A DNA stretch of 26,821 nucleotides from Gymnopilus junonius. Lineage: Eukaryota > Basidiomycota > Agaricomycetes > Agaricales > Galerinaceae. The notes beneath the pieces are model-generated. The model was not told the origin of the DNA and made no database searches. It saw only the letters and a list, made by a program, of their open reading frames with translations. The translations under genes and the position numbers were made by a program. The stretch spans positions 1-26,821 of the forward strand of contig JADNYJ010000432.1 in NCBI GenBank assembly GCA_015501075.1. The letters are read 5' to 3'. Positions 1-10,500 of this stretch are shown here, piece after piece; the stretch's first letter is position 1, and the number at the start of each line of letters is the position of its first letter.

Positions 1-2
1 GT

Positions 3-1428
3 TACTCGGAGCTTTTGAATCGAATGGAACGGATCCCAAAGTATGTCTTCACTTAGCTATTACTTTACTGTTTGACACAAAGCAATATTCCTTAGTCAAC
101 ATCCACAAATTGAAGGTGCCAATCTGGATCGGTATCTTTTTGATGCTAAGGTTCTGCCGGCTTCTCCTCATCATTTCCTTTGTCGTGATGTCGTTTCGAA
201 GTCATGGGTCATAAACGCTGGTGCAGCGCATGGAATCACTCAAGGGAGCGAGTTTGTCATCTCGTCAACGGGAGCGGTCGACGTGCGACCACGGCCCAAA
301 ATTGTTGTCACCCACGATATTCGCGCGTTCTCAGCTGCAGTTCAAATGGTTGGCCATTGCCCAATTCATATCGCTGGTCCCTGTCCAGAATCTTGCTTTT
401 CCTCTGAGATCTCATACTCCCTCGTTCAAACGCGATCAGGGGAGAAGCTTCCCTTTCCATCCACATCCCTCCTGGACCAAATCACCAAATCTTTTCCGAA
501 CGTCTAACCGCCTTGTTACAGGGCCCATGCCCAAACACAGTATTCATAACATCGCCTTTGTGGAGGACCCTAGTCTTGCCCACCTGGAACTCGTGCACTT
601 AGATGACAGTGTTGTTATCACCTTCCGAATTTATGGTCGAAGCTGACACAGTATGGTCCCGACCTTCGAAAGACTTCATTAGACATCAAGGAACCTCTTC
701 GGTCGATTCATTTCTTGGAACCTTGTCACAGTACTTCTTGGAATTGGACCGACCCAATGGCGATTCTGCATTTATGAAAGATATCCGGCTATCATTCTAC
801 GAACTTGGAGAAAGTAAATCGTTATTCGAAGACGTGAAGAGATCTGAAATGCGTCCCAAAGGAGCCAATCTTTTCAACGATGGAGAGGTCAACATCACTG
901 TTGCAGAAGAGAGCTACTTTGGCATCAAACTCGAAAACGAAGGGAGTTTCGATATCTATCCTACCCTTCTATATTTCGACAACGTGGATTTCACAACTAT
1001 TGGTGAGTCTCTTACTTGTGAAACATGCGATCGGCAACCTGGTAATAACCTACCAAACAGTCGCTTGCTACCGATCGCCTTGTAGCGGGCTTTACCTCAC
1101 TGAACCGCCCTTGAAAAAAGGAGGGTCCCTAACACTTGGCTATGGTTCCGGGGGAATGGCGCCTTTAAGCTTTGGTCTTCGCGAGGACGAGAACCTTGCG
1201 GTTAATTTCCTCAAACTTGTGCTATCCACACATCCACTTGATTCCGTTACGCCTTCTGGACCGGATTGTCCAGAACACTGGGCATCCATCGTCATCCCGG
1301 TTGTTCAACACCGATATTCTGTTTCAACCCCTCGCACTCGGATGGCCGATATTTGGCCCCAGGTCCGCTCGCCTTCGAAGATAGGTCGGACCGTCAGTAC
1401 GCCAGGAAGATTTGGCTTGTCACACTGA
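3..1428 (+). CDS. caspase-domain (peptidase C14-like) protein, 3' part, frame-disrupted
   Basis: The translation resembles the region C-terminal to the catalytic domain of caspase-domain proteins that are expanded in Agaricomycetes. The catalytic His/Cys region would lie left of the window and cannot be seen. Exon 3-40 reads YSELLNRM, intron 41-95 restores NLDRYLFD, then AGAAHGI follows; around 920-1000 come FGIKLENEG and LLYFDN; after intron 1003-1060 comes KKGGSLTLGYGSGG and later IVIPVVQ, ending at a stop at 1426-1428. The reading frame changes twice inside the long exon without plausible introns: near 490-510 (frame 1 stops at 505-507, homology continues in frame 2) and near 630-640 (frame 2 to frame 3). 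These could be decay or base-call errors. The family call rests on recalled family features; activity cannot be judged because the catalytic part is missing. Confidence 0.6.
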
Positions 1429-3240
1429 TATTTGTGATCGAGTATAGGTTGGTTTGTACCCTTGAAGAGTGCTTGGTCTGCATTACATCCCATTCCAGAT
1501 CCTTGCCCCCTACCTCCCGTCCTCAGCAAGACGATGGGAGCTGGATGGGAGCTACTTTATTACTTTCGATCTTTATTGCAGTATCATAAACTTATGAAGG
1601 GTTTCACATTAACCCTCTTTGCTTGCAGGATCGGACTACTTTATATTTATTGACGTTCAAGTGTGTACCCTATATTATCGTTAAATTTCGTTAAATGGAT
1701 TGGGACCAGAAATGCAGATATCATTAATGAATGTATTTCATTAAATCGAAGGGGGGCAAGGTTCGTCCCCCAAATATTGGACGGGGGGTCTATCATGAAA
1801 CGCCTTAAGAAAAATTTACCGCAACTTTATTAGCCAGACGTTACATCCCAATTTACTCTTGAAGTGGTGGCGCTAGGCCGATGTGAAAAGAGCTGTTTCT
1901 GGCACTCAAATAGCCATGAACAGCCGCGTCGCAAGCACAAGCAACAGCAGGCGTCCGTGGTTTTAAATATTTTCTTCTAAGATGATGGGCAGCGGAGTAT
2001 GGGAGGTGTTTTTTTCCTGGTAAGTCCCCTCACTGTTTATGGCATGATTCACGATCGAAACTTGACGCGCGTCTATGAGACAGCGCAGTGGCCTTCTCAT
2101 CTCCGGTGTGATGAATGGGACTCGGGTCACCTGACGGATCATTCCCCGATCAAGATAGCTCGGTGTTGCGCCGTACATATCGTTCCAGGGTTCAGCGACT
2201 TAATGTAACATGTCAACGATAAGTGATTATGTATTAATAAATTTCTGAGATATGGAAGCCATATACATATAATTTGAAGCCACAGGGAGTCTCAGGAATT
2301 AACATTCAACAGACGTAGCTCGAGAGACATAGAACCAGGAATGGGAGCATGGATTGCATGGAAGCGCCAGCCACAAGTCCATGCAAGTGATTCTATTGAG
2401 GATGCCAGCGAAGCAAAGGCTGAGCAGAGTGATCCTTTCCCGACAGCGTGGATGGGAATCTCTATGCAGAATGACAGATTGAGAAATCAATTAAATCTTT
2501 GTAAGACAACATCGTGGCTAGATACTGGACAGCTATTGGACCGGCAGTAATAGTACAAGTAGTATCGGATGGATTGCTGGCACTTTCGTTGGCGAAATGC
2601 AGAGTCCTAAGCTCAAACCCTGGCCTTTAAAAAGGGAGAAAAGAATAAGCATCTGAACTTTTGGTGATGATGCTTGGCAAGGATTGCGACAAAGGAAAAG
2701 CAAAGAGAAAATCCGATTCGGAGACTTGGCGGAGATGGTGGGAGGTACGCGTGAGTGACCCACGGACAGACGGGCCGATTGTTGATTGCAGTCCGTGCAC
2801 TGCGGAAAGTGCCGAATATTTTCCCACCTGATATGCTCTAAACTGCCTGCCCAGCGCAGTGAGTCCCCAGCCTTAGCCCAGCCAGCCAGCGCAGTACCAC
2901 TGTAGCAGCCCTCCCACCGCCCAACAATTTCTTATTTCTAAACACACCACAGTGAGTCTCAATAAATTTACCCTCTATACACTCTTTCTCTGCGACCATT
3001 TTGGCGCATATATCCACCCTTCTTACCGCCGTCGTCGTCGTCCAGCACCCTCTGCATAACGGGCTCATCTGGCGGGCGGCGTCCTACAGACGCTTTGTTT
3101 GTTTGGCCCGACCCCTAAGAACGCGTCGCGCTTTGCCCTCAACGGACCTCTGGTCTGTTGATCCCTGCAAAACCAATTTATTCTCGCGTCGTTGGTCATT
3201 CTCACACTGGCCCTGCTCATCGTCAAGATCTGCATCCAGC
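1429..3240. other. intergenic region without recognisable gene
   Basis: Open frames here are short, overlap on both strands and show no recognisable motif. It holds a G-run/C-run/G-run stretch at 1751-1788, a repeated CGTTAAAT motif near 1683-1695, and the repeated element CCAGCGCAGT near 2850-2895. The left part would contain the 3' end of the caspase-like gene and the right part the upstream region of NHP6. Confidence 0.5.
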
Positions 3241-3337
3241 GGTAGACTCATTCCGATGGCTCTTTTTCTTACTCTATCCCTCTCTTTGCCTCTAAACCTC
3301 TCTTAAACTGTGTTCTGACGCGATGCCGCCCATCTAG
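3240..3337 (+). promoter_or_regulatory. pyrimidine-rich 5' UTR/core promoter of NHP6
   Basis: The stretch before the NHP6 start codon is strongly C/T biased on the coding strand (runs such as TCTTTTTCTTACTCTATCCC). CT-rich leaders before the start are common at highly expressed genes of filamentous fungi. No clear TATA box was seen. An upstream ATG at 3323 is followed by an in-frame TAG after four codons, a tiny uORF that could affect start choice. Confidence 0.45.
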
Positions 3338-4075
3338 ATGCCCAAGGAAGCTACCAAACCAAGGTGGGTGTTTTTGGTTCATTTTTACACGTCAGCAGGG
3401 TGGGGGGGATTAACCAACTTGTCATGGAATGGTCTCCTGCGCCTCATAAGCGTAGAAACCCTCGCAAACCCACTCTGCCCTCCCTGGGCGTTTGGGTATG
3501 CATATGTCACCCGGTGCTGACGGTCTCATAGCATGTCTCACACGCACGGACCTTACTAATTTATCCATTTTCACAGCGCAAAGCCGCAGAGAAGGCCGAG
3601 AAGAATGTCCGTAAGGGAAAGAAAGACCGCAAGGGCCCGAAACGTGCACTGTCTGCGTACATGTTCTTCAGCCAAGACTGGCGCGAGAGGATCAAGGCTG
3701 AGAACCCCGACGCCGGTTTCGGTATGCGTTCCCTTGTCTTCAATCCCAGTTGTCAGCTTTACTGACTTTTCCCGCCCTGCCATAGGTGAGGTCGGCAAGC
3801 TTCTCGGCGCCAAGTGGAAGGAGCTCGATGAAACTGAGAAGAAGGTTTGTTTGACTACATATATGCGCACATTATTAACATATACTCACCTAATACCTCT
3901 CCACCAGCCTTACGTTGACCAAGCTGCTCGGGATAAAGAGAGAGCGGATCAGGAGAAGGCTGACTTCGGCGTTTGTGGCTCTTCTTGATGCTGTCCTTCG
4001 TTTCCCTGACATTATTTTGCTATACAGAAAAAGGACAAGAGTGGTAGCGGTGATGACGAAGAGGATGAAGAGTAA
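3338..4075 (+). CDS. NHP6: non-histone chromosomal protein 6 (HMG-box)
   Basis: A small single HMG-box protein that binds and bends DNA in the minor groove, assists nucleosome reorganisation (with FACT in yeast) and acts in the nucleus. Exons: 3338-3367 (first donor uncertain), 3577-3721, 3786-3844, 3908-3970, 4028-4075; total 345 nt, 114 residues. The protein begins MPKEATKPR, has a lysine-rich arm ([15 protein letters not shown]), then the box with [34 protein letters not shown] and [13 protein letters not shown], and ends in a short acidic tail GDDEEDEE. Introns 2-4 are canonical GT-AG. For intron 1 the strong-looking donor at 3364 (GTGGGT) puts the reading out of frame by one; the donor at 3368 (GTGTTT) keeps frame with the acceptor at 3576. 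The order basic arm, box, acidic tail and the size fit the family. Confidence 0.93.
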
Positions 4076-6234
4076 ATGCTCCCTGAGCCCTGACTGACAC
4101 GTGAATTGTGCTCGTCCCCTTTATTTATGCGTCTACACTGTTATATCCTCTTTCCTTCCGGCACCTTCGACCCTTAATCACGGTCGACTATTTCTTCGTT
4201 TGTCTTTCATTCTTACCCCTTTTCTCGTGGTTCGTTTCTATTGTGTGTATGATTGTATTATAATTGTCATAACGCCCTGCTTCTTACTTCGACTTCGTTT
4301 TTTATTTTCCACCTTTACATTTCTGCCGTCCCGCACGATGTGATCATGGCTTGTTAAAAACCTCTCTGGGCTGCACTGCACTGTAATGTTCTCCGCACCG
4401 CTTTCCCTTCGCCACTCATTCCAGTTACCGTGCGCGATGTGTATGCATTCCAACCACGCGTCCACCAGCGTACCTGCTGCTGTATTCAATGTTTGGTGTA
4501 CCCTAATTCTCTCGTGTCCCTCATACCCCATTTACTGTGTCTGTGTCTGTTTTTAATTAGATGCTGTGTGTACATTTAAATGGTCGCATTGTAGCACTCT
4601 TTATCTTTATTTTTCCTTCATGTCCTCCGTATTTCCGAAGACGTTGGAGATGAGAGTGGGTCATGTTACATTGTTCCCATTCTGAAGCATGTCGAGCTGG
4701 GGAGACTGGCAACTCATTGTTTTCGCGAGGCAATGCTTTGCGCCATGCACATTGCCTACAGTTCATACGAGTTCGTGTTCATGTCAAGTCCGATAATGTT
4801 TATGACCCAGACCTAGAATCCGCTTAGTTCATTTGAAGTAGGTCCCCAGAATTTGGCAACTTCCACTATCACTACTTGCCTTATGCACGTGTTTCGAAAA
4901 TGAAGCAGGAGGAGGACAATGCTTGAAGTTATAGGCTTGGTCGGCTTACACGGAATAGTCCCATCTGCTTCGTGCATGAATAAAGGATGGCCAGAAAAGA
5001 TCTTCTCTTACTCGGCGGGAGGCTCAGCATGGCTAGGGATCAATATTTATTAACCATTGTCGACTCAGTCAAAATGGATAAGAAAATGTACTACATAACA
5101 TTTTGTTTTTATTCCAGGCCGTTCTTAAGTTTGGCTTGGTACTCAAAACACTCACATCAGTAGGTTCACTAGCCCTCTGCACGTGCCCCAGCCGAACAGT
5201 GGATTCTAAAAATAACTTTGCGCCACACAGGAGCTATTTATATTTATAGCGGCCTGGACGTCCAAATGGCAAGCAAGTAATCCATGTTTGATAATCCCGC
5301 CGCACAAGTCAGTTGATTAATTTACTCTATAGCTGAACTATCCGATGATCTGCTACTTAGTGGTTCAATGCCGGATGCCTTAGAATCTTGTAATTCTCTT
5401 TGGCTTCTTTTTCATCATGTTCGATGCTGCTCTCTTAAAAGCCCTTTGGCCGACTTCCAAATACTTTTCTTCTAGAATGATGAACCCGATATCGGTCTTC
5501 AGTATGGTCGTAATGGCATGGGATGCAATATTTCATTGGGGTATTTAACAACAACTGCCGCTGAGTATGCGATGCTGCACTGGGGAGAATCAGGTTCCGA
5601 TGCAAGTTGACTGTAGGCTGGGACGGGGGCGGAATAATTAGCTAAATGGCCAGAATATTAGCAGGATTGACAAAGTTTGAGGAACCAGCAAGATACCAAA
5701 GAGTGACAGAAGACATAGGAGTATGATGAATAGTACTTTCATAATGTTGGACTAGCAAAAGCTGAAGTTAAAAGAGTTTCGGACCTTGAGAGCTGAAGGA
5801 GTGGTAAAATTTGGTAGACGTCTAGTGTCTAGTGAAGCGTCAGGTTCTAACTTGCAGTATTTATACATCCCCGGACACATTGTACAATGTTCACGAGGAT
5901 GCATAGATTATGAATTGCGTGACCGCACTCAGTTGGCAGTGGCAAGTATACCTTGACATGTGGGTTGTGGGCAATTGATTGAAATAAAGTGCAGATTTGT
6001 AGAATGTCAGTTTGATCCTACCCAACGACCAATTATTGTTTCAGCGGTTTGTGGGCGTAGGCCCCAGAGCTCGGTAATTTTCCAAGCCTGAAGCACATTG
6101 CATGAGATATAGCGAATACCTCGCAATTGTTAGTCATAGTGGCAGGCATCGCAAAAAGATAATGTGAATAACTGCAGGGGGTCCGATACACACCCCACAT
6201 AGCCATCTACCCTTCTGTATTTCACTAGCATCGT
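4076..6234. other. gene-poor stretch, 3' flank of NHP6 and beyond
   Basis: The first 300 bases are the T-rich 3' flank of NHP6. From about 4770 to 6230 no frame of 60 codons is open on either strand, and I recognise no protein motif, tRNA, long repeat or transposon end. It may hold transcribed non-coding sequence, but nothing seen supports a specific claim. Confidence 0.45.
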
Positions 6235-7284
6235 CTATGGTATCGGCGTCGAAAGAGATTGGGAACGAACGACAGGCGTTGCTTTGAGCTGATCAACACC
6301 AGTGCAGGGCAGCCGGGAGACAATTAGCTTCAGGAAAGCTTTGGATACAAGAGAGGTACTGTTACCAGCAGTTACGGGTGATTGTACCAGCGCTGGAATA
6401 CCAAAATTCAAGACGTGCAATTTTTGAATCTCATTCCGATCTTCGACAGTGGTCTTGACACAGCAGGCAAGGCCGTGACTACTCCTTGCAGATGGATTTG
6501 AAGGTGAAGGGGTCCTAGGTCTCATCAGGTCAGTGAACGACAAGCATCGTTTCCTCAGCACGTACGATGTAATACACGCAAGCAGATCGTGTTCTTCGAA
6601 GGCCATTCCAAAGGAAAGAAGATGCTCGTTGAGGATTATTTTTTCCCATTAGACTTCGATATCAGGCAAGCGGGAAATGTAGGCATCAAACACGGGTGGA
6701 TCAGAGTCCTCATTCACTCGCCTTGGGAAAAGAAGCACCTCTGGATATGAAAAGACAGCAAAACGAAGTACTTGTGAACTATCTGGCTTCGGTAGACTGA
6801 TCCTGGCCTTCCACTTGACATCCAATTCTTTCCACCATTTTGAGCACTCCCGCAACATTTCAAACGATTCATAGGAACAGTATGGATTGTCAACCAAACC
6901 TTCTTTCAGGAGCTTCATAACATATGTCAATAAAGTGGAAGAGGTAATGACGCTATAAAGTCGTCAACAGACACAAAGGGAAGTAGCGAGAGAAGATGGG
7001 GACAGACGTGACAAGATCTCCTCGATAAGTAGGTCGAGCGGGAGAGACAGTAAGGGACTGGTTTGGAACGAGGATGCTCCATTTCCCGAGACTTGTGTAT
7101 GCTGACCATTGGGCTGGAATGCGCCAGCGATGGCACTGTTAAACCTTCTCATGTGATGATACGCAGAATCCAGAAGATCAGTAGACACGAACGAAAAGGA
7201 TTTGATGACTGCACATTCCTGCTTGTGCTGGTGGGAACGACCTTCCATTTGTGGACCCCTGCCCGAGGATTTGGTGAGCCGCAC
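6235..7284 (-). pseudogene. F-box protein gene with two in-frame stop codons
   Basis: Read on the minus strand, one frame runs from 7284 to the stop at 6235 and is interrupted only by TGA at 6966-6964 and TAA at 6651-6649. Residues just before the first stop form an F-box (LLSLPLDLLIEEILSRL then SLATSLCVC), and the sequence resumes directly with RLYSVITSSTLLTYVMKLL, as expected for the end of an F-box. Farther on come a W-rich segment (ECSKWWKELDVKW) and, across the second stop, WEKIILNEHLLSFGMAFEEHDLL. F-box proteins bind Skp1 and bring substrates to SCF ubiquitin ligases. Family position suggests the first stop replaced an arginine CGA (one transition). The product would end right after the F-box. 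No intron is needed, which makes splicing out the stops unlikely. The start is uncertain; an in-frame ATG lies at 7284 and later ones follow. Confidence 0.72.
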
Positions 7285-7447
7285 CAGCTATTGCCACCCA
7301 TTAACGTGTTGGCGAGCTCCGAATAAGTTTGGATGCTGTGATGGGCCTGAAGAGGATTGTAAGGTAGGCAAACAGCCTAGCTTCAGAGTGGCTTCTGTTT
7401 TCCCGCAGTTGCCAGCATCATCATGACTTTTACAATATCTATAAATC

Positions 7448-7465
7448 TATCACTATCACTATCAC
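7448..7465. repeat. short tandem repeat (TATCAC)3
   Basis: Three perfect copies of TATCAC lie between the ABC transporter 3' end and the broken F-box gene. It is too short to carry further meaning. Confidence 0.6.
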
Positions 7466-7578
7466 CAGAAACTCAGAGGCATTCGGAATAGAAACCTGAT
7501 CCGAGATCGATAATATGACTAAAATTTCAAAAGAAAAAGCAGTCGCTAATACAAAATACAAAATAAAAAGGTGGATAC

Positions 7579-10500
7579 CTATAGCTGATGAGAAGCGCTA
7601 GCTGCTTTTCCTTCCGCCACAGCGTATAACGCGTCCTTGTCTCCACTTTCATCAACCAAGGCCTTGAACATACTCCCATCTTTCTGAAGGAGAGATTTTG
7701 GACTATCAAATTCGGCCTGGAATAATTATTAGTCAAATGAAAATAGAAAGTTTTAATAATCCAAAACGTACAATGCGTCCTTCATTGAGGACCATCTGTT
7801 ACGGCGTTAGTACGAAATAAATGGTGACTTGGTCTCTGAAACGCACTATCTTGTCTGCATCCATGATGGTTTGCAGGCGGTGTGCGACAGTGATGACAGT
7901 CACATCAGATGGCAGTTTCTGCCGTAATGTTGTCTGTATTAATGCGTCTGTCTTGTAATCTGGTAGACATAAGGTCAATAATCATCGTTTCTTAAATATT
8001 GGGGGAAAAGGTACCGATGGCAGAAGTCGCTAAAGATTATTTCAGGACAGAGTCTAAAGGATTGGACTTCGAATGTACGCACCTTCGTCCAGGATAAGAA
8101 GCTTGCTCCCACGCACCATTGCTCGAGCGAGGGCAATTATTTGCTTCTCACCAACTGAAAGGTTGCTCCCTCCAGAGGAAATGTTGCTGTCAAGCGTAAT
8201 GCGAGCTTCTCCTTCTTCATCTTGAAGAGAGAACAAGCCGGCAGAACGAAGCGCGTCATTCAAAGTTGCGTCGTCATGCTGCTCAAATGGATCCAGATTC
8301 TTTCTTAGTGTACCTACAAGAGTATGAGTTCCGAGCAGTGTTTGGTCAAATTGGTTCTCCTTACCACTAATTAACTCCGGCTGAAAGAACAAGGACGTGA
8401 GAACATTGCTAAATAATATTTTAGTCTGTGGATCCACCTACCGTTTGAGGTATGATAGTGACGTTTGACCTTAGGGCTTCTAAATTCAGTTTATTTGTGT
8501 CCTTGCCATCGTAATAAACGGTGCCTTCCGTCACGATGCATCTCAGTAAGGCCAAGGTTAATGTACTCTGTAAAGGATATGAGATAGTACAGCAACCAAA
8601 AGACGAACAAATATACCTTTCCACTGCCAGTCCTCCCCACTGAAAAGCTGGGTAAACTTCCTTGATTAGTTATCAGTATTAGAAAAGACTCGCCTACGCC
8701 AACACGTTCACCCGATTCCACCCTAAAGGATAATTCATGCAAAACAGTCGGTCCTGTCTAATAAAAAGTTGAGGAAGGCAAAGAAATAAGTATTTTCTTT
8801 GCATACCTGCGAATAGCGCGCTGATAGATTCTCCACGACTAGGTTTCCGCTGGTTGGCCAAGCAGCAGGTGCCTTGCCTTCTTCGGTCGGCAGGGGCTCA
8901 TGCTGAATATCAATATAACCTTTGATACGTTCGAGACTAGAAGAATGTTTGTGAGGCGTCATAACATATAGGTCAGAAGGTTAAAGGGTTACCTATTTGA
9001 TTGCACCTCAAATTCATTGAATATTCTCACCCACCAGAGAATCATGAGGCAGAAATCAACGGCCATGTTCAACGTAAATCCAGTATTGGATGCGCCGATG
9101 GAATGACCATAGACGAGGTAAGAAGCCAAGGATACTGTGAACAATTGACCGAGTAGGTCAATACGCACGCCAATCCATCTGTTGAGGTTGTATGATATCC
9201 GTGCAATCCGTACATAATGGTCGATACGGTTCAGTGACTCCGCCTTGAAGGCAGCTTGTGCGCCGTAAGCACGGACGGAAACTATGCCAGAAATAGCTGC
9301 ACTAAAGTGAGCTAACACCGGAGATTTTGCATTGCTGGAGAAATAGCAAGCGCGTCAGTGAAGGATCCAGTGGCCCACCAAGTATTGAAGCTTTCACCTC
9401 ATCTCTCGTTTAACCGATAATTGTGCCTTCAGATATATGTTCCCAAGATAGAAACCTAGAGCCGCAATGGCGAGACCGGGGAAAACAAACAAGGGAATGA
9501 AAATCATGATGACGCCGATATTGGTGACCATTTGGATGGCTACATTGGTCAGCATCATAGTCGTGTCAGCAATTGGGCCATCAACGACGCGTATATCTTG
9601 GGTACATCTTGCAATAATTCTTGCAGTCGGCGTCTCGTCCAGCCATCTATAGCTTCGTTAGTTTTGCTTCAGGAGAGAATTTACAAAGGACCAACCGTAA
9701 GGTGCTCGTCAGAACGGAGTTAACTAAGGCCTTGTTTATTACTCTGGACGCTCTCATGCTTCCAGAGACGTAGAAAAAATATGTAGCCATATTAAGCAGT
9801 ACTGCACCCAAAACGATGGCCGAATACAACGATAAGTATCTATATGGGCTTCAGCACTGAAATTTATTACCAAAAAAATCTGCTTACAATGAGACGCGAA
9901 CCTCGGAAGGATCGTCGTGAGTCTCGTACTGAGAACCCCAATATCCAAGGAACCATGTTTGGAAGGTTCTCATCCAGTTAGTAGACATAAAGCCAGCAAT
10001 CCACAATGAGTAGAAGACGAAAGGATAGTCGCCACCCAGGCCAGAAAGAAATAGTTTCACAGATTCCCAAGTGACGTGACCTTCTGCAATTTCCTCCGCA
10101 AGAACAAGTTTACCTTGGTTGGGCGCTTCCTTTTTGGCAAGAGCCTCTACTGCTTGGTTCTCTATTTCCATTTCTTCGAGAACAATCTCCTCTTCGGCTG
10201 CCAAAACAGGATCTTTTGCTAGAGCGTCTTCAGGATCAATACCTTGAGTTCGAACAACACCATCTTGACCAATTGAGACGATGAAGTGTGCTACAGGAGC
10301 CACTAGGGGCACATTGTGAGTCTGCAGAGCATTTGTCAGTGCGGTGGGAAGCAGTTTGTGAGTAGCAATACAGACCACTAGTAATACTGTGCGACCTTGC
10401 ACCAAATCTCCTTTGAAACACTTGTTGACAATCCAAGCCGATCTTCAGCAAGGCGTTAACGCTATAAGCTCAACCTTTCTTCAAGGACTTACGTATGGAC

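Noticed and set aside
1751..1788. G-run, C-run, G-run able to form a hairpin
   Set aside because: Only five base pairs, with no link to a gene end in a eukaryotic setting; probably chance.
2341..2550. Short plus-strand open frame starting MGAWIAWKRQ
   Set aside because: No recognisable domain, no support from splice sites or context, and another frame is open on the opposite strand.
6964..6966. TGA in the F-box gene as a selenocysteine codon
   Set aside because: The position corresponds to Arg in the family, no stem-loop element was recognised, and selenoprotein machinery is not expected in Agaricomycetes.
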